DNA of 64,000 nucleotides, from NCBI RefSeq assembly GCF_025352645.1, contig NZ_JANXSO010000150.1:16220-80219 (forward strand). The letters run 5' to 3'. A program made the translations under genes and the position numbers. The notes below the pieces were generated by a model, which worked only from the letters and a program-made list of their open reading frames with translations, did not search any database and was not told the DNA's origin. Shown piece by piece: positions 28,625 through 40,594 of this stretch. This stretch comes from Iodobacter sp. GTDB lineage: Bacteria; Pseudomonadota; Gammaproteobacteria; Burkholderiales; Chitinibacteraceae. Within the stretch, counting starts at the first letter, position 1. The number at the start of each line of letters is the position of its first letter.

Positions 28625-30016
28625 TCAGCGTTTACCGTATTTTTTAGGTTTACTACCCTTCAAATGCAGCATTGGCATTGCTTTAGCACCGGTCGGTTTT
28701 TTGTGCTCGTAAGGATTAACGTTCTTTTTAAACTGCACACGCAACGGTGTACCTTGCAAATTGAACATCTTCATAAAATGATGCTCAAGATAGCGCCAAT
28801 AAGAGTCTGGCACTTTTTCCAAAGCATTACCGTGCACAATCACCACAGGCGGATTAGTACCACCTTGATGGCAATAACGCATTTTAGGGCGAATTTTGCC
28901 AGCAAGCGGTGGTTGTTGACGCTCAAGAGCGATTTCCAAACCACGCGTGAGCTTAGGTGTAGGAATTTTAATCATTGCAGCGGCATAAGCTTGGTCAATT
29001 GAGGCAAATAAATCGCCCACGCCTTGGCCTTTTAACGCTGAAATGTAATGGAATTTGGCGAATTCCAGAAAGCCCAATTTACGATCAATTTCGCGCTTGA
29101 TCATGTCTTTTTGGAACTGATCTGTGGATTCCCACTTATTGATCGCCACCACCAAGGCACGACCTGTTTCCAGCACAAAGCTAGCAATACGTGCGTCTTG
29201 ATCCGAGACTTCTTGAGTTGCGTCTAACACCAAAACCGCCACGTTAGCGTCTTCAATCGCTTGCATTGTTTTGATAACCGAGAATTTCTCGATTACATCG
29301 GTGACTTTGCCGCGCTTACGCACACCGGCAGTATCAATAATGGTGTAGTTGCGATCATTGCGATCAAATTCAATGTAAATCGAATCCCGCGTTGTGCCCG
29401 GCTGATCGAAGGCAATCACACGCTCTTCACCCAAAATAGCATTCACTAAGGTGGATTTGCCCACATTAGGACGACCAATAACGGCAAATTTGGGGTGATC
29501 AATATCTTCTTCTGGCTCAGGCTCAGGGAAGGCTTCCAGAATTTCATTGAATAGCAGACGTACGCCTTCACCGTGTGATGCGGAGATCGCGACGGGATGG
29601 CCTAAGCCCAATTCAAAGAAATCGGCACAGACCACGGAGGCATTCATCCCCTCCACCTTGTTCACCGCAACCCAAACTGGGCAGGTGGACTGGCGTAAGC
29701 GATTAGCAATAATTTTATCTTGCGGGGTAATGCCGTTACGACCATCCACAATAAAGACAATGCAATCGGCTTCGTCGACGGCTTGCAGCGTTTGCCGCGC
29801 CATTTCGAACATGATGCCTTCATCAACCACGGGTTCAAAACCACCCGTATCAACAACAAGGTAAGGCTTTTCGCCAACCAGACCGTGCCCGTAGTGACGG
29901 TCACGCGTCAGGCCTGGAATATCGTGAACAAGTGCGTCGCGCGATTTGGTCAGTCGGTTAAATAGCGTGGACTTTCCGACGTTGGGACGACCAACCAGCG
30001 CAATTGTAGGTTTCAT
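28625..30016 (-). CDS. der: Ribosome-assembly GTPase Der (EngA)
   Basis: A 463-residue protein with two tandem G domains: G1 motifs GRPNVGKST occur near residues 8-16 and near residue 181, with NKVEG and NKWE G4 motifs. A C-terminal KH-like domain (about residues 355-440, including [12 protein letters not shown]) follows. The basic tail ends [11 protein letters not shown]. Der acts in 50S subunit assembly. It is the last gene of the operon from rlmN to der and abuts bamB. Confidence 0.97.
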   Translation of the reverse strand: MKPTIALVGRPNVGKSTLFNRLTKSRDALVHDIPGLTRDRHYGHGLVGEKPYLVVDTGGFEPVVDEGIMFEMARQTLQAVDEADCIVFIVDGRNGITPQDKIIANRLRQSTCPVWVAVNKVEGMNASVVCADFFELGLGHPVAISASHGEGVRLLFNEILEAFPEPEPEEDIDHPKFAVIGRPNVGKSTLVNAILGEERVIAFDQPGTTRDSIYIEFDRNDRNYTIIDTAGVRKRGKVTDVIEKFSVIKTMQAIEDANVAVLVLDATQEVSDQDARIASFVLETGRALVVAINKWESTDQFQKDMIKREIDRKLGFLEFAKFHYISALKGQGVGDLFASIDQAYAAAMIKIPTPKLTRGLEIALERQQPPLAGKIRPKMRYCHQGGTNPPVVIVHGNALEKVPDSYWRYLEHHFMKMFNLQGTPLRVQFKKNVNPYEHKKPTGAKAMPMLHLKGSKPKKYGKR

Positions 30017-31156
30017 TTATTTAGCGCCCTGCTTTAGGCCTATTGAAAAAACATTACCAGCGAGCGTTTGCATAATGAAATGCTCGCCAGCGACAAGCGG
30101 AGAAACAGCGATACGTGCGCCATCTGTAGCCAGTTGAGCGACAAAACTACCGTCTTCCGTATTTAAATAATGGGTATAGCCTTCAAAATCAGCCACAACC
30201 AAATATTTACCCAGCAAGGCCGGAGCCGAGACTGAGCGAGCGGCCAATTTATCTTGACGCCAAACACTACGGCCACTGTCACGCTCAAAGGCATTGACAT
30301 TACCCGCAGCATCTACCGCATAGACATAGCGATAATCCATCGCTAAACCAGACCAGCTCGATAATTCACGTGTCCAAGCGGCACTGCCACTTGCTGCATC
30401 AAAGCAGGCAACACGCCCCTGATAGGCAACGGCGCAAACCATACGGCCATCTACTACAGGAGGTGCCACCACATCGGTGACACGTTCAAGCTCAGTCGCG
30501 CCACGCGGAACTGCCACAGGGCTATCCCACTTTACACGACCGTCTTGCAATGAGAGGGCAACTAAACGCCCACCCGACATACCAGCATAAACCACATCAC
30601 CAGAAATAGTGACGGCGGCATAGTTTCGTAAAATTAATGAAGGCAATTGCTTTTGGTATTGCCACAACTGTTTGCCATCTGCACCCGCATAGGCACTGAT
30701 TCGACCATCACCGGTTTTAACCACCACAATGCCATTACTTACAGCAGGAGGTGCCATAATTTCGCTAGAAGCTTGCGTTTTCCAGAGGAATTTTCCAGTA
30801 CGATCATAAGCAAGCACTACGCCCTTAATAGAGCCTACCGCCACGACATCTGCACCTAGACCAACACCACCGGCAATGGCTTGCTCAGTTTTGATCTGCC
30901 AGCGGCTTTGCCCAGTCACAACATCCAAAGCTTGCAGCTTATCAGGAGCGCCAGCAACCACTAGTAGCTCAACATCGACAGCCGGTACAAAGCGGAACAA
31001 CGTTTTTTCACCAACCGATGCACGCCATTGGGTCGTCACAGGCAATGTTTGCGCCACAACGGGCAAAGGCGATGGCTCTGGTGCATTGCTAACCGTGCCG
31101 CAAGCAGATAAAGCCAGTACAGAAGACGCTACAACAATGCGATAAAGAGCTTGCAT
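30017..31156 (-). CDS. bamB: Outer membrane assembly lipoprotein BamB
   Basis: A 379-residue lipoprotein with a lipobox (LALSAC) at residues 15-20 and an eight-bladed PQQ-like beta-propeller, visible as repeated GxxxWxxxL units such as GQSRWQIKTE, GKFLWKTQ, GKQLWQYQK and GRVKWDSPVAVPRG. BamB supports outer membrane beta-barrel insertion by the BAM complex. It overlaps the yfgM-like gene by one base and directly precedes der. Confidence 0.94.
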   Translation of the reverse strand: MQALYRIVVASSVLALSACGTVSNAPEPSPLPVVAQTLPVTTQWRASVGEKTLFRFVPAVDVELLVVAGAPDKLQALDVVTGQSRWQIKTEQAIAGGVGLGADVVAVGSIKGVVLAYDRTGKFLWKTQASSEIMAPPAVSNGIVVVKTGDGRISAYAGADGKQLWQYQKQLPSLILRNYAAVTISGDVVYAGMSGGRLVALSLQDGRVKWDSPVAVPRGATELERVTDVVAPPVVDGRMVCAVAYQGRVACFDAASGSAAWTRELSSWSGLAMDYRYVYAVDAAGNVNAFERDSGRSVWRQDKLAARSVSAPALLGKYLVVADFEGYTHYLNTEDGSFVAQLATDGARIAVSPLVAGEHFIMQTLAGNVFSIGLKQGAK

Positions 31157-31788
31157 TAAGAATTCCCCAGAGCTTCCAGTTTCACTTCCACGAATTTCAC
31201 GTTTGGCGCATCTTTTGGCAATTTAGCTACGGCTTGCTTGTAAGACTCACGCGCAGCGACTTTATCACCCTTCAATAGCAATACATCGCCTTTAGCCTCA
31301 AAGAACAAACCTGCAAAACCATTTTCTTCATTGGATTTCAATGTGAGCAAAGCATCGTCAAACTTTTTTTGATCTAATTGCACAGCGGCTAAACGTAGGC
31401 GTGCGGCATCGCGTAAGCCCGCTTCTTTAGCACTGGCAATCACCCACTGCAATTGAGTGATTGCTGTGGCTGCATCGCCAGCGCTGAGGCTGGTTTTTGC
31501 CAACAACAGCGCAGCACGTGGTGTATACGCTGAACTGGCATACTCTTTTTTCAATGACTCAACCGCAGTTTTAAGCTTAGCGACGTCTTTTGCCTCGGCC
31601 AGTTTATCAAGCTCTGCATATAACACCCCCGCTTTAGCGGATTGTGATTCTACATAAGCGTTCCAGCCCTTCCAAGCCGAATATCCCACCAAAACAATCA
31701 GCAAACCCACTGCAATAGACTTACCCCAACCATCCCAGAAGGCTTTGATTTCGGCAATTTGTTCTTGTTCTTGTAGATCGAAAGCCAT
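31156..31788 (-). CDS. yfgM: YfgM-like TPR protein, SecYEG ancillary subunit
   Basis: A 210-residue protein with an N-terminal cytoplasmic segment (MAFDLQEQEQIAEIKAFWDGWGK), a single membrane span (SIAVGLLIVLVGYSAWKGW, about residues 24-42) and a periplasmic tetratricopeptide domain (PF09976). In E. coli YfgM binds PpiD and the Sec translocon. The place between hisS and bamB is conserved. Confidence 0.9.
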   Translation of the reverse strand: MAFDLQEQEQIAEIKAFWDGWGKSIAVGLLIVLVGYSAWKGWNAYVESQSAKAGVLYAELDKLAEAKDVAKLKTAVESLKKEYASSAYTPRAALLLAKTSLSAGDAATAITQLQWVIASAKEAGLRDAARLRLAAVQLDQKKFDDALLTLKSNEENGFAGLFFEAKGDVLLLKGDKVAARESYKQAVAKLPKDAPNVKFVEVKLEALGNS

Positions 31789-31791
31789 TTT

Positions 31792-33066
31792 TTACTTCCC
31801 TTCACTTGAGATAATCAATGCAAGTTCAGCCAAAGCCACCGTGCGTTGTTCGCCCGCGCCTTCGCCATTGAGTGTTTTTATATTGGCGGTGTTTGCCTCG
31901 GCCTCGGCCTCACCAATCACCACCGCAAACCGTGCTTGGCTGGCATCCGCTTTTTTAAACTGAGATTTAAAACTACCACCACCACAGTGTAAAAGCACAT
32001 TAAGCCCACTAGCACGTAGCTGCTGAGCCGTTACAAAGGCCAAACGCCCAGCGGCATCACCCAAGTGCACGATATAAGCATCTGGAGCAACGACAGAAAC
32101 CGGCACGGCTTGTTCTTCAAGCAGCAGTAAGATGCGCTCGACCCCCATCCCAAAACCCACCGCAGGGCAAGGTTTGCCACCCAGCATTTCAACCAAGGTG
32201 TCGTAGCGGCCACCGGCAGCAATGGTACCTTGCGAGCCTAAATCTGTAGTCACCCACTCAAACACGGTGCGATTGTAGTAATCAAGGCCACGCACCAGCC
32301 GCGCATTCACCTTATAAGCAATCCCTGCAGCATCCAGCAAGGCTTTTACACCTTCGAAGTGCTGACGTGAATCGTCCCCCAGAAAATCGATTAGCTTAGG
32401 AGCGTTTTCTGCCATTTCTTGTAAGGCTGGGTTTTTAGTATCAAGAACCCTTAGCGGGTTGGTGTACAGACGGCGCTTACCGTCTTCATCCAAGATATCT
32501 GTGAATTCTTCTAGGTAGGCAATCAACGCTTCGCGATGCGCGGCGCGCTCTTCCTTATCACCCAAGGAATTGATTTCTAGACTGACGTTTTTTAAGCCAA
32601 AGCGCGCCCAAAGATCCGCCAACATCAAAATCACCTCGGCATCAACATCAGGTGTCGCCATGCCAAAGGCCTCAACACCAATTTGATGAAACTGACGATA
32701 GCGGCCCTTTTGTGGGCGCTCATGGCGATACATCGGGCCCATATACCAAAGGCGTTGCGTTTGGTTGTAAAGCAGACCGTGCTCTACACAGGCACGCACA
32801 CAACCCGCAGTACCTTCTGGACGCAGCGTTAGTTTTTCACCATTGAGCTTGTCTTCAAAGGAATACATTTCCTTTTCAACGATATCGGTATGCTCCCCAA
32901 CACCACGCACAAAGAGATGCGTCGATTCAACAATCGGCATCCGAATATTTTTGTAACCATACGCAGCCAGCCAATCACGCGTTACCTGTTCAAAATAAAG
33001 CCACGCAGGTGACGCATCCGGCAGAACATCGTTCATGCCGCGAATACCTTGAATCTGATTTGACAT
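31792..33066 (-). CDS. hisS: Histidyl-tRNA synthetase
   Basis: A 424-residue class II synthetase. Motif 2 is [24 protein letters not shown] ([17 protein letters not shown]), the histidine-binding loops are [15 protein letters not shown] and [15 protein letters not shown], and motif 3 is [14 protein letters not shown]-terminal anticodon-binding domain follows. The N-terminus [18 protein letters not shown] is standard. It lies within the ispG-hisS-yfgM-bamB operon, separated from ispG by a repeat element. Confidence 0.97.
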   Translation of the reverse strand: MSNQIQGIRGMNDVLPDASPAWLYFEQVTRDWLAAYGYKNIRMPIVESTHLFVRGVGEHTDIVEKEMYSFEDKLNGEKLTLRPEGTAGCVRACVEHGLLYNQTQRLWYMGPMYRHERPQKGRYRQFHQIGVEAFGMATPDVDAEVILMLADLWARFGLKNVSLEINSLGDKEERAAHREALIAYLEEFTDILDEDGKRRLYTNPLRVLDTKNPALQEMAENAPKLIDFLGDDSRQHFEGVKALLDAAGIAYKVNARLVRGLDYYNRTVFEWVTTDLGSQGTIAAGGRYDTLVEMLGGKPCPAVGFGMGVERILLLLEEQAVPVSVVAPDAYIVHLGDAAGRLAFVTAQQLRASGLNVLLHCGGGSFKSQFKKADASQARFAVVIGEAEAEANTANIKTLNGEGAGEQRTVALAELALIISSEGK

Positions 33067-33077
33067 TGAATTTACTA

Positions 33078-33197
33078 TGTAGGGTGGACATGTTTACATG
33101 CCCACGCAGTTTCGGATGATGGGCAGCTTACTCATACCCACACGGCAAATTATATACATCTAATAGCAGTGGGCAAAAACACCTTGCCCACTCTACA
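33078..33197. repeat. Second inverted pair of GGGTGGGCA-type palindromes
   Basis: The left unit (about 33079-33107) reads GTAGGGTGGACATG, loop, CATGCCCACGC. The right unit (about 33168-33197) is inverted: AGTGGGCAA, loop, TTGCCCACTCTACA. The two ends enclose about 60 bases of unrelated sequence, like the element at 2588-2738. It sits in the ispG-hisS gap inside an otherwise compact operon and may influence hisS expression. Confidence 0.55.
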
Positions 33198-33209
33198 TAT
33201 CACCTTTGC

Positions 33210-34487
33210 TTAAACCACCTTCAGCGCAATCACCTTAGGCTTGACTTCCTGACGCTTAGCGCCGCCCTCAGCATAACGGGTCTGCACATAATCAAGCACA
33301 ATGGCTTGAAACTCGGTACTGATTTGATCGCCCTTTAAGGTCACGGTTTTTTCACCATCTACGTAGACAGGGCATACAGGGATTTCACCTGTTCCTGGCA
33401 AGGAAATGCCAATATCTGCCAGCTTGGATTCACCAGGACCATTCACCACACAGCCCATCACCGCCACCGTCATATCGGCGACCCCTGGGTACTGCAAGCG
33501 CCAAATGGGCATTTGCTCGCGCAAAAAGCTTTGGATACTGGATGCTAATTCTTGGAACACCGTTGAAGAGGTACGGCCACAGCCTGGGCATGCAGTCACA
33601 AGCGGCGTAAACGAGCGCAAACCCATGGTTTGTAATATTTCTTGCGCCACAATAATTTCAGTACGCCTATCCCCGCCCGGCTCTGGCGTCAGGGAAATAC
33701 GAATGGTATCGCCAATGCCTTCTTGCATCAGCACGGACAAGGCCGCAGTGGATGCCACAATACCTTTTGAGCCCATGCCCGCTTCGGTCAAACCCAAATG
33801 CAGCGGATAATCACAACGTGTGGCCAAAGAGCGATAAACCGAGATCAAATCTTGCACATGCGATACTTTGCACGACAATAAAATTTGATTGGGGTCCAGC
33901 CCCCAGCCAATCGCCTGATCTGCGGATTCTAGCGCGGAAACAATCAAGGCCTCACGCATCACCGCATCCGCAGACAAAGGCTGAGCCAGCTTTGCATTGG
34001 TATCCATTAATTTAACGACAACGCTTTGATCTAAAGAACCCCAGTTCACACCAATGCGAACTGGTTTTTTATACTTAATCGCCTGCTCAATCATAAACGC
34101 GTATTTTTCATCGCGCTTACTGCCTTTGCCAACATTACCAGGGTTAATTCGATACTTAGCCAAAGCTTGCGCACAATCTGGGTAATCTCGCAGCAAGCGG
34201 TCGCCATTAAAGTGAAAATCTCCCACTAGTGGCACATCACAACCCATCGCGTCTAAATTGGCACGGATCGTGGCCACCTGAGCCGCCGCTTCTGGGCTAT
34301 TTACCGTAATGCGTACCACTTCAGAGCCCGCTTTCCATAGTTCATACACCTGCTTGGTTGTAGCAGCGGCATCAGCAGTATCGGTATTGGTCATGGACTG
34401 CACCACAACCGGATGGTCTGACCCCACCCAGACATTGCCAATCTGAACTTGGCGCGTTTTGCGGCGGGGGATTGAAATCGTTGTCAT
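33210..34487 (-). CDS. ispG: 4-hydroxy-3-methylbut-2-en-1-yl diphosphate synthase
   Basis: A 425-residue iron-sulfur enzyme of the MEP isoprenoid pathway. The N-terminal TIM-barrel domain includes [14 protein letters not shown] and [11 protein letters not shown]. The C-terminal [4Fe-4S] domain has cysteines in [11 protein letters not shown] and [12 protein letters not shown]. Length is the longer bacterial form seen in beta- and gammaproteobacteria. The start overlaps nothing but is five bases from the rodZ stop, consistent with one operon. Confidence 0.96.
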   Translation of the reverse strand: MTTISIPRRKTRQVQIGNVWVGSDHPVVVQSMTNTDTADAAATTKQVYELWKAGSEVVRITVNSPEAAAQVATIRANLDAMGCDVPLVGDFHFNGDRLLRDYPDCAQALAKYRINPGNVGKGSKRDEKYAFMIEQAIKYKKPVRIGVNWGSLDQSVVVKLMDTNAKLAQPLSADAVMREALIVSALESADQAIGWGLDPNQILLSCKVSHVQDLISVYRSLATRCDYPLHLGLTEAGMGSKGIVASTAALSVLMQEGIGDTIRISLTPEPGGDRRTEIIVAQEILQTMGLRSFTPLVTACPGCGRTSSTVFQELASSIQSFLREQMPIWRLQYPGVADMTVAVMGCVVNGPGESKLADIGISLPGTGEIPVCPVYVDGEKTVTLKGDQISTEFQAIVLDYVQTRYAEGGAKRQEVKPKVIALKVV

Positions 34488-34491
34488 TGGT

Positions 34492-35385
34492 TTATTTCAG
34501 CTCAAAAGTAGCGACATCGCCGCGAGTATAAGAAGTTAAATCCACGGCTTGATTACGATAAATAAGTTGGGTATGTGGTGCATTACCAATTTTCAAACGG
34601 TAAGGTGGCACACCAGAAACGCTTTTAGCCACGCCGGGTTTGAGCAGTTCACTGACCAATTTAGTCCCAGCAGCGTCTTGCACTTGTACCCAAGAATCTT
34701 TCTGCACGGTAATGTTTAGCTCGCCAGTGGTTGCTGGCGCAGGAACAATCACCGCACTTGCACCCACTTTGGCTGCTGGCTCACTTGCCAATACTGGTGT
34801 TTTTACCTCAGCGGCACTTGCCACTTGGCTAGCAACAACAGCTTGCCCAATAACGGCGCTCGCTGCAGCCACTTCGCTGGCCGTATCAACCACCACCAAC
34901 TGCGGCAAAACAACAACTGGAGCAGAGGCTAAAAGCTCTGGCTGTGCGGGCTGCTGCAAATACCACATGACCCCACCCACGCCGCCCGCCAAACCAATTA
35001 GCACCACCAAGCCCAGCAACCAAGAATTCGCCTTGCCGCCGCCCATAAATGGCACAGCGGTTTCCTCGTTCACCCGAGGCAAGGCGGCCTGTTGGCGCTC
35101 TACTGGCAGACACGCTTCTAAATAAGCTTGTAAGGGAGCCCACGGCAGATCTAACAGCCTAGCGTAATTGCGCACAAAACCACGCACAAATGTATTACCT
35201 GGCAACTCATCAAAACGCTCATTTTCAATGGCATCTATCTGACGATGTGTCAGCTTTAGCTGTCCCGCCACCTTATCGAGGCTATAACCCAGCTCAATCC
35301 GGCGTGCTTTTAATGTGGCACCCGCAGAGATAGCGGCGCTTTGCGGTGCAGAAGAAGAAGAATCAATTATCTCGGTCATACACAT
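34492..35385 (-). CDS. rodZ: Cytoskeletal protein RodZ
   Basis: A 297-residue bitopic protein. A cytoplasmic HTH_25 domain (residues ~21-88, [31 protein letters not shown]) is followed by a transmembrane span (about 121-143, [22 protein letters not shown]), an Ala/Val-rich periplasmic linker, and a C-terminal DUF4115 beta domain ([14 protein letters not shown]... [15 protein letters not shown]). RodZ links MreB to the elongasome. Two close ATGs (35385 and 35379) are possible; neither has a strong Shine-Dalgarno. Confidence 0.92.
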   Translation of the reverse strand: MCMTEIIDSSSSAPQSAAISAGATLKARRIELGYSLDKVAGQLKLTHRQIDAIENERFDELPGNTFVRGFVRNYARLLDLPWAPLQAYLEACLPVERQQAALPRVNEETAVPFMGGGKANSWLLGLVVLIGLAGGVGGVMWYLQQPAQPELLASAPVVVLPQLVVVDTASEVAAASAVIGQAVVASQVASAAEVKTPVLASEPAAKVGASAVIVPAPATTGELNITVQKDSWVQVQDAAGTKLVSELLKPGVAKSVSGVPPYRLKIGNAPHTQLIYRNQAVDLTSYTRGDVATFELK

Positions 35386-35392
35386 CCGTTAA

Positions 35393-36130
35393 TCAATCAT
35401 ACGAACCGCTTAAGAGGCGGGCCATTTCTTGCGAATCGGGGAATTTCTTGCGTAATTGCTCTGCTAGTTTATTTTCAGCGTCTTTATTAGCAAATTGATG
35501 TTCTAGCTGCACCCCTAACCAAAGCAATTCAGGAGTGGCTGGCGTTAATCTTTGTAATTCTAAATAGTAGCGCCTAGCCAGTACAGCATCTTTATTACGC
35601 ATGCCAAATTCAACCAACTTAGCTCTGGCCGCTAAGCTATCTGGGCGAATCCGCAAAGCGCGCTCAAAATAGGTACGCGCGCCCTCTTCATCCCCACTTT
35701 TTAATGCGCATTGTCCTGCGGCTAGCAATGATTTATCTGGCGTACTATATAACGCATTTTTTTGCGTAGCCAGCAGGTATTGAATCCCTTCTTTATGCTG
35801 GCCCTTTTGGCATAAATACCAACCAAAATTATGATTAATATCTGCGTCATTTGGGGACAACTGAACTGCACGTAAAAATGATTGTACGGCAGCGTCATCT
35901 TCACCCAATTCTGCATGAATCAGCGCCATAACATTATGCGCGGGGGCATAGGATGAATTAACCGCCAAAGCCTTGTTGACTTCTTCAATAGCAACGGCAT
36001 ATTGTCCGCGCTTTAAATACTCTGCCCCCAACTGCGTTCGCAACGACGCTCTATTCTCTTCCCCCTCTACAGCCAAGGCCATTGATGAGCAAAATAAAGC
36101 TACTGTCATTGCTAACGCGCGTAATTTCAT
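35393..36130 (-). CDS. pilW: Type IV pilus biogenesis TPR protein PilW/PilF
   Basis: A 245-residue TPR protein in the conserved slot between rlmN and rodZ. Repeated TPR motifs begin [25 protein letters not shown] and continue to about residue 210. In Pseudomonas (PilF) and Neisseria (PilW) it is a lipoprotein needed for PilQ secretin assembly. Here the signal region [20 protein letters not shown] has only a weak Cys context (LFC), not a proper lipobox, so it may be processed by signal peptidase I. It overlaps rlmN by four bases. Confidence 0.88.
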   Translation of the reverse strand: MKLRALAMTVALFCSSMALAVEGEENRASLRTQLGAEYLKRGQYAVAIEEVNKALAVNSSYAPAHNVMALIHAELGEDDAAVQSFLRAVQLSPNDADINHNFGWYLCQKGQHKEGIQYLLATQKNALYSTPDKSLLAAGQCALKSGDEEGARTYFERALRIRPDSLAARAKLVEFGMRNKDAVLARRYYLELQRLTPATPELLWLGVQLEHQFANKDAENKLAEQLRKKFPDSQEMARLLSGSYD

Positions 36131-37287
36131 GGATTGTCGCCACTCTGTGGATGAAAAATAATGGCTTGAGCATCACCCGCCAAGCGTTTTTCAACGCGAC
36201 GAGTTTTATCCAATACCTGCCCAGCTAATTGACCACAAGCTGCATCGATATCATCACCGCGCGTTTTACGCACTGTGGCAACGTAACCTGCGTTAATCAA
36301 AATATCACGGAAGCGTAAAATCGCTTCCCTTGTTGAGCGCTTAAAGCCCGCATTGGGGAATGGATTAAACGGAATTAAATTAAATTTACATGGCACATCA
36401 CGCACCAAAGCCACTAATTCACGCGCGTTTTCTACTGAGTCATTAATACCATCGAGCATCACATATTCAAAGGTAATGAAATCGCGCGGCGCTTTTTCTA
36501 AGTAACGCGTACACGCTGCCAATAACTGATGCAGCGGGTATTTTTTATTAATAGGCACAATATCATCACGGATTCTATCATTAGGCGCGTGTAAGGACAC
36601 GGCTAATGCCACTGGGCAATCTTCACGCAATCTGTCGATAGCGGGTACGATACCTGACGTAGACAGCGTAACACGGCGACGGGACAAGCCGTAAGCATTG
36701 TCATCTAGCATCAGTTTCATCGCCGCCACCACGTTATCGTAGTTAGCTAGCGGCTCGCCCATACCCATCATCACCACATTAGACACGATGCGGGTATCGC
36801 CATTTCGATTATCCACCAAGCCTGCATCACCCAGCCGCGAAGCATCCAGTGACATCCGGCGATTGGCCCACCATAGCTGGCCAATAATCTCTGCCGTGCT
36901 TAAATTACGGTTAAACCCTTGGCGCGCCGTAGAGCAAAAGCCACAATCCAGCGCACAGCCTACTTGGCTAGATACGCATAAGGTGCCGCGATCATCCTCA
37001 GGGATAAACACCGCCTCAACACCATTGCCTGTACCCACATCCAGCAGCCACTTGCGCGTGCCATCTTTGGCAATTTGCTCTGCCATCAAGGCAGGCGGGG
37101 TTACCGCCGCATCTAAGGCCAGCTTTTGCCGAAAAGATTTGGCGATATCGGTCATCGCATCAAAGTCCGGCTCGCCGCGCTGATGAATCCACTTCATCAG
37201 CTGCTTAGCGCGAAACGGCTTTTCGCCATATTGCGCCATCAACTCAGCCAAACCCGCCGCATCATAATCTAACAAATTAACTGACAT
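36127..37287 (-). CDS. rlmN: 23S rRNA/tRNA m2A methyltransferase RlmN
   Basis: A radical SAM enzyme of 386 residues when started at the ATG 37287; a GTG at 37299 in frame is an alternative. The iron-sulfur motif CALDCGFCS (CxxxCxxC) and the second catalytic cysteine in the C-terminal CGQLAG region are present. [12 protein letters not shown] and [12 protein letters not shown] are RlmN motifs. It methylates A2503 of 23S rRNA and A37 of some tRNAs. The gene starts the operon that runs to der. Confidence 0.95.
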   Translation of the reverse strand: MSVNLLDYDAAGLAELMAQYGEKPFRAKQLMKWIHQRGEPDFDAMTDIAKSFRQKLALDAAVTPPALMAEQIAKDGTRKWLLDVGTGNGVEAVFIPEDDRGTLCVSSQVGCALDCGFCSTARQGFNRNLSTAEIIGQLWWANRRMSLDASRLGDAGLVDNRNGDTRIVSNVVMMGMGEPLANYDNVVAAMKLMLDDNAYGLSRRRVTLSTSGIVPAIDRLREDCPVALAVSLHAPNDRIRDDIVPINKKYPLHQLLAACTRYLEKAPRDFITFEYVMLDGINDSVENARELVALVRDVPCKFNLIPFNPFPNAGFKRSTREAILRFRDILINAGYVATVRKTRGDDIDAACGQLAGQVLDKTRRVEKRLAGDAQAIIFHPQSGDNP

Positions 37288-37528
37288 TACTTTACTCACT
37301 TAAAAAACCCACCCACTCAACCACTACAGGGAAACTCGAAAAAGCTATTTTTTGCTATAAGCTCGTACTTAAAAAAACGCCACCCTTGCTAAACCATAGG
37401 CAACCGTATTTTTTAAAGCTCGCCTTGCCTCATCAACTAAACAGGCTTTTCGAGGCCCCCTAAGCTGTGGAACTGTGCCAAGCAAACACTATGCAAATGG
37501 CACAGTACTCACAACAAACAACTAAAAC

Positions 37529-37563
37529 AGCCCCTCGGTGGCAAAACGTTCCACCAAGGGGCT
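37529..37563 (-). terminator. ndk terminator
   Basis: AGCCCCTCGGTGG (37529-37541) and CCACCAAGGGGCT (37551-37563) pair over 13 bases with one G-T mismatch. On the minus strand the tail is GTTTTAG. It begins eight bases after the ndk stop, separating ndk from rlmN. Confidence 0.75.
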
Positions 37564-37570
37564 ACTTACA

Positions 37571-37996
37571 TTAGCGGCTGTAAACTTCGCTAGATGCGAA
37601 GAAGTAAGCGATTTCGATAGCTGCATTTTCAGCAGAATCAGAACCGTGTACTGCATTTGCATCGATAGAATCAGCGAAATCAGCACGGATAGTGCCCGCA
37701 GCCGCTTCTTTAGGGTTAGTTGCGCCCATCAAATCACGATTCTTCAAGATAGCGCCTTCGCCTTCTAGCGCTTGAATCATGACTGGACCTGAGATCATAA
37801 AGTTCACAAGGTCGTTAAAGAAAGGACGTGCTGCGTGTACAGCGTAGAAGCCTTCGGCTTCAGCGCGTGATAATTGTTTCATCTTAGCGGCTACAACCTT
37901 TAAGCCAGCTGATTCGAAACGATCGTAGATCTTACCGATAACATTTTTAGCAACTGCATCAGGCTTAACAATAGAAAGTGTACGTTCGATAGTCAT
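37571..37996 (-). CDS. ndk: Nucleoside diphosphate kinase
   Basis: The ATG at 37996 ([28 protein letters not shown]) has GGAG upstream and gives 141 residues, the standard length. The catalytic His lies in [20 protein letters not shown], and the nucleotide-binding [16 protein letters not shown] and [17 protein letters not shown] are intact. It keeps NTP and dNTP pools balanced. The upstream region up to 38552 holds a tandem repeat array and the divergent SPOR gene. Confidence 0.97.
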   Translation of the reverse strand: MTIERTLSIVKPDAVAKNVIGKIYDRFESAGLKVVAAKMKQLSRAEAEGFYAVHAARPFFNDLVNFMISGPVMIQALEGEGAILKNRDLMGATNPKEAAAGTIRADFADSIDANAVHGSDSAENAAIEIAYFFASSEVYSR

Positions 37997-38172
37997 GTAA
38001 TTCTCCAGAAAAGTAGTTTTATAGGTAAAACATTTGCAGCGCACAAAAAACTCGGCTAGCCTCCTTGTCAGCCACGCAAGCTGCGTAAGCCCAAAGCGGC
38101 ATCGATTCATTTTTCATACGTAAATACAATCGGCGGCGAGCCTAAAACAGCGGCATTTAACCGCGCTTTAGC

Positions 38173-38558
38173 CAGCAAAAATTGAATTAGCCGAACATTA
38201 TAACAAATTCAAGCGAAATCGGCTGAGGAACTGTCTACCGCTGTGAAAGACTGCAAAAATTGAATATTCAGCAAACACTGATCACAAATTAAAGAGAAAC
38301 CAGCGGAGGAACTGTCTACCGCCGAGAAAGACTGCAAAAATTGAATATTCAGCAAGCACTGATCACAAATTAAAGAGAAACCAGCTAAGGAACTGTCTAC
38401 CTCTGTGGAAGCACTGCAAAAATTGAATACCCAGCAAGCACTGATCACAAATTAAAGAGAAATCAACTGATGATCCGCCTACCGCTGTGAAAACACTGCA
38501 AAAACTAAAAGCTCAGCACTCCTCATATCGTCAAACCAAGTGAAACCAGCAGATGAAC
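38173..38558. repeat. 81-bp tandem repeat array upstream of the SPOR gene
   Basis: Three clear units begin with CTGTCTACC at 38231, 38312 and 38393 (81-base spacing); a fourth, diverged unit starts at 38475 (82 bases later) and a degenerate partial copy lies at about 38173-38230. The fourth unit ends over the ATG of the SPOR gene (AACCAGCAGATGAAC; compare AATCAACTGATGATC in the previous unit). In one frame the third unit reads ELSTSVEALQKLNTQQALI then stop, with related but broken versions in the others, so the array may derive from duplicated coding sequence. Function unknown. Confidence 0.8.
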
Positions 38559-39302
38559 GATCCACTCGACCCTATCTTGCAACAAGAATCACAGCGCCGC
38601 CTAAAAGTGCAACTAGCATGGCGGCTGGGTATTGCCGCCACATTAATTGTGATCGCTCTATTTGGGATTAGCTGGTTAGATCGCCAACAAAGCGAAAAAC
38701 CAGCAACAACTACGCCCACCCCTATCATTGCCCCACCGACCATAGAGCCTCTTGCGCCACCGACGGCGGCAGAACAAGCCACGGCAAGCCAAGCCAGTGA
38801 GGCCAGCAAAGCAGAAATCCCCAGCACTCCCGCACTCAGCTCTGCATCCGGCGTGATCGAAGGAGCAAGTCATCGCCCAAGCAACACACCTTCGCCCACC
38901 CCTAGCTCAAAACCAAGCCTAAAGCTAGAAGGCATCAGCCCCACTAGCAAACCACTGGCAACGCTAGCGCCTAGCCCTGCCCCCGTCGCTCAACGCACAC
39001 CCACGCCAGTCGCTACAACACCCGCCCCCAATATCAGCACAGCCAGCCCTAGCAATATTGCCGCCACCGCAGTGCCATACCCTAGCAGCCAACACACACC
39101 AAATGGCTATACCGTGCAGGCAGGTGTCTTTTTACATGCAGAAAACGCAGGCAAATTACTGGCACAGCTTAAAACCGCTGGTGTACCCGCTTTTATAGAA
39201 ACACGCGTACAAATCGGCCCATTTAAAGACAAAGCCTCCGCCGATGCGGCCGCAGATAAATTAAAACGCCTCGGTATTACACCCGCTGTGCGGGGCAACT
39301 AA
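38553..39302 (+). CDS. SPOR-domain membrane protein
   Basis: A 249-residue bitopic protein. After a basic cytoplasmic N-terminus, one membrane span (AWRLGIAATLIVIALFGISWL, about residues 22-42) precedes a long Pro/Thr/Ala-rich periplasmic linker (residues ~50-180) and a C-terminal SPOR domain (GYTVQAGVFLHAENAGKLLAQL to LKRLGITPAVRGN). SPOR domains bind denuded peptidoglycan at division sites, as in DedD and FtsN. The start codon lies in the last unit of the tandem array and lacks a good Shine-Dalgarno. Confidence 0.85.
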   Translation: MNDPLDPILQQESQRRLKVQLAWRLGIAATLIVIALFGISWLDRQQSEKPATTTPTPIIAPPTIEPLAPPTAAEQATASQASEASKAEIPSTPALSSASGVIEGASHRPSNTPSPTPSSKPSLKLEGISPTSKPLATLAPSPAPVAQRTPTPVATTPAPNISTASPSNIAATAVPYPSSQHTPNGYTVQAGVFLHAENAGKLLAQLKTAGVPAFIETRVQIGPFKDKASADAAADKLKRLGITPAVRGN

Positions 39303-39379
39303 GCGGCCTTGTAGCTCGGCCACCTTGGCCGTGCGGAGGATCTCGGTTTTACGCGCGGGCAAGAGTGCCACCTAAACCT

Positions 39380-40465
<1,086 letters not shown>

Positions 40466-40594
40466 TTAGTCGAGAAACCGGCTTATCGTAAGGCGAGTGT
40501 AAGCCGCATTTTTAGCATCGCTCGCGGGTTGCACCTCCCTACACTTGGCTTAGATTTATACGATTGAGCTATAAGGCAGTCACGGTTTGCGAAC

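Noticed and set aside
38209..38448. Minus-strand frame with a 27-residue repeated peptide
   Set aside because: The repetition is simply the 81-bp tandem DNA array read in an open frame; no start signal or family.
38173..38558. CRISPR array
   Set aside because: The repeats are 81-bp direct tandem copies with no separate spacers and no cas genes nearby.
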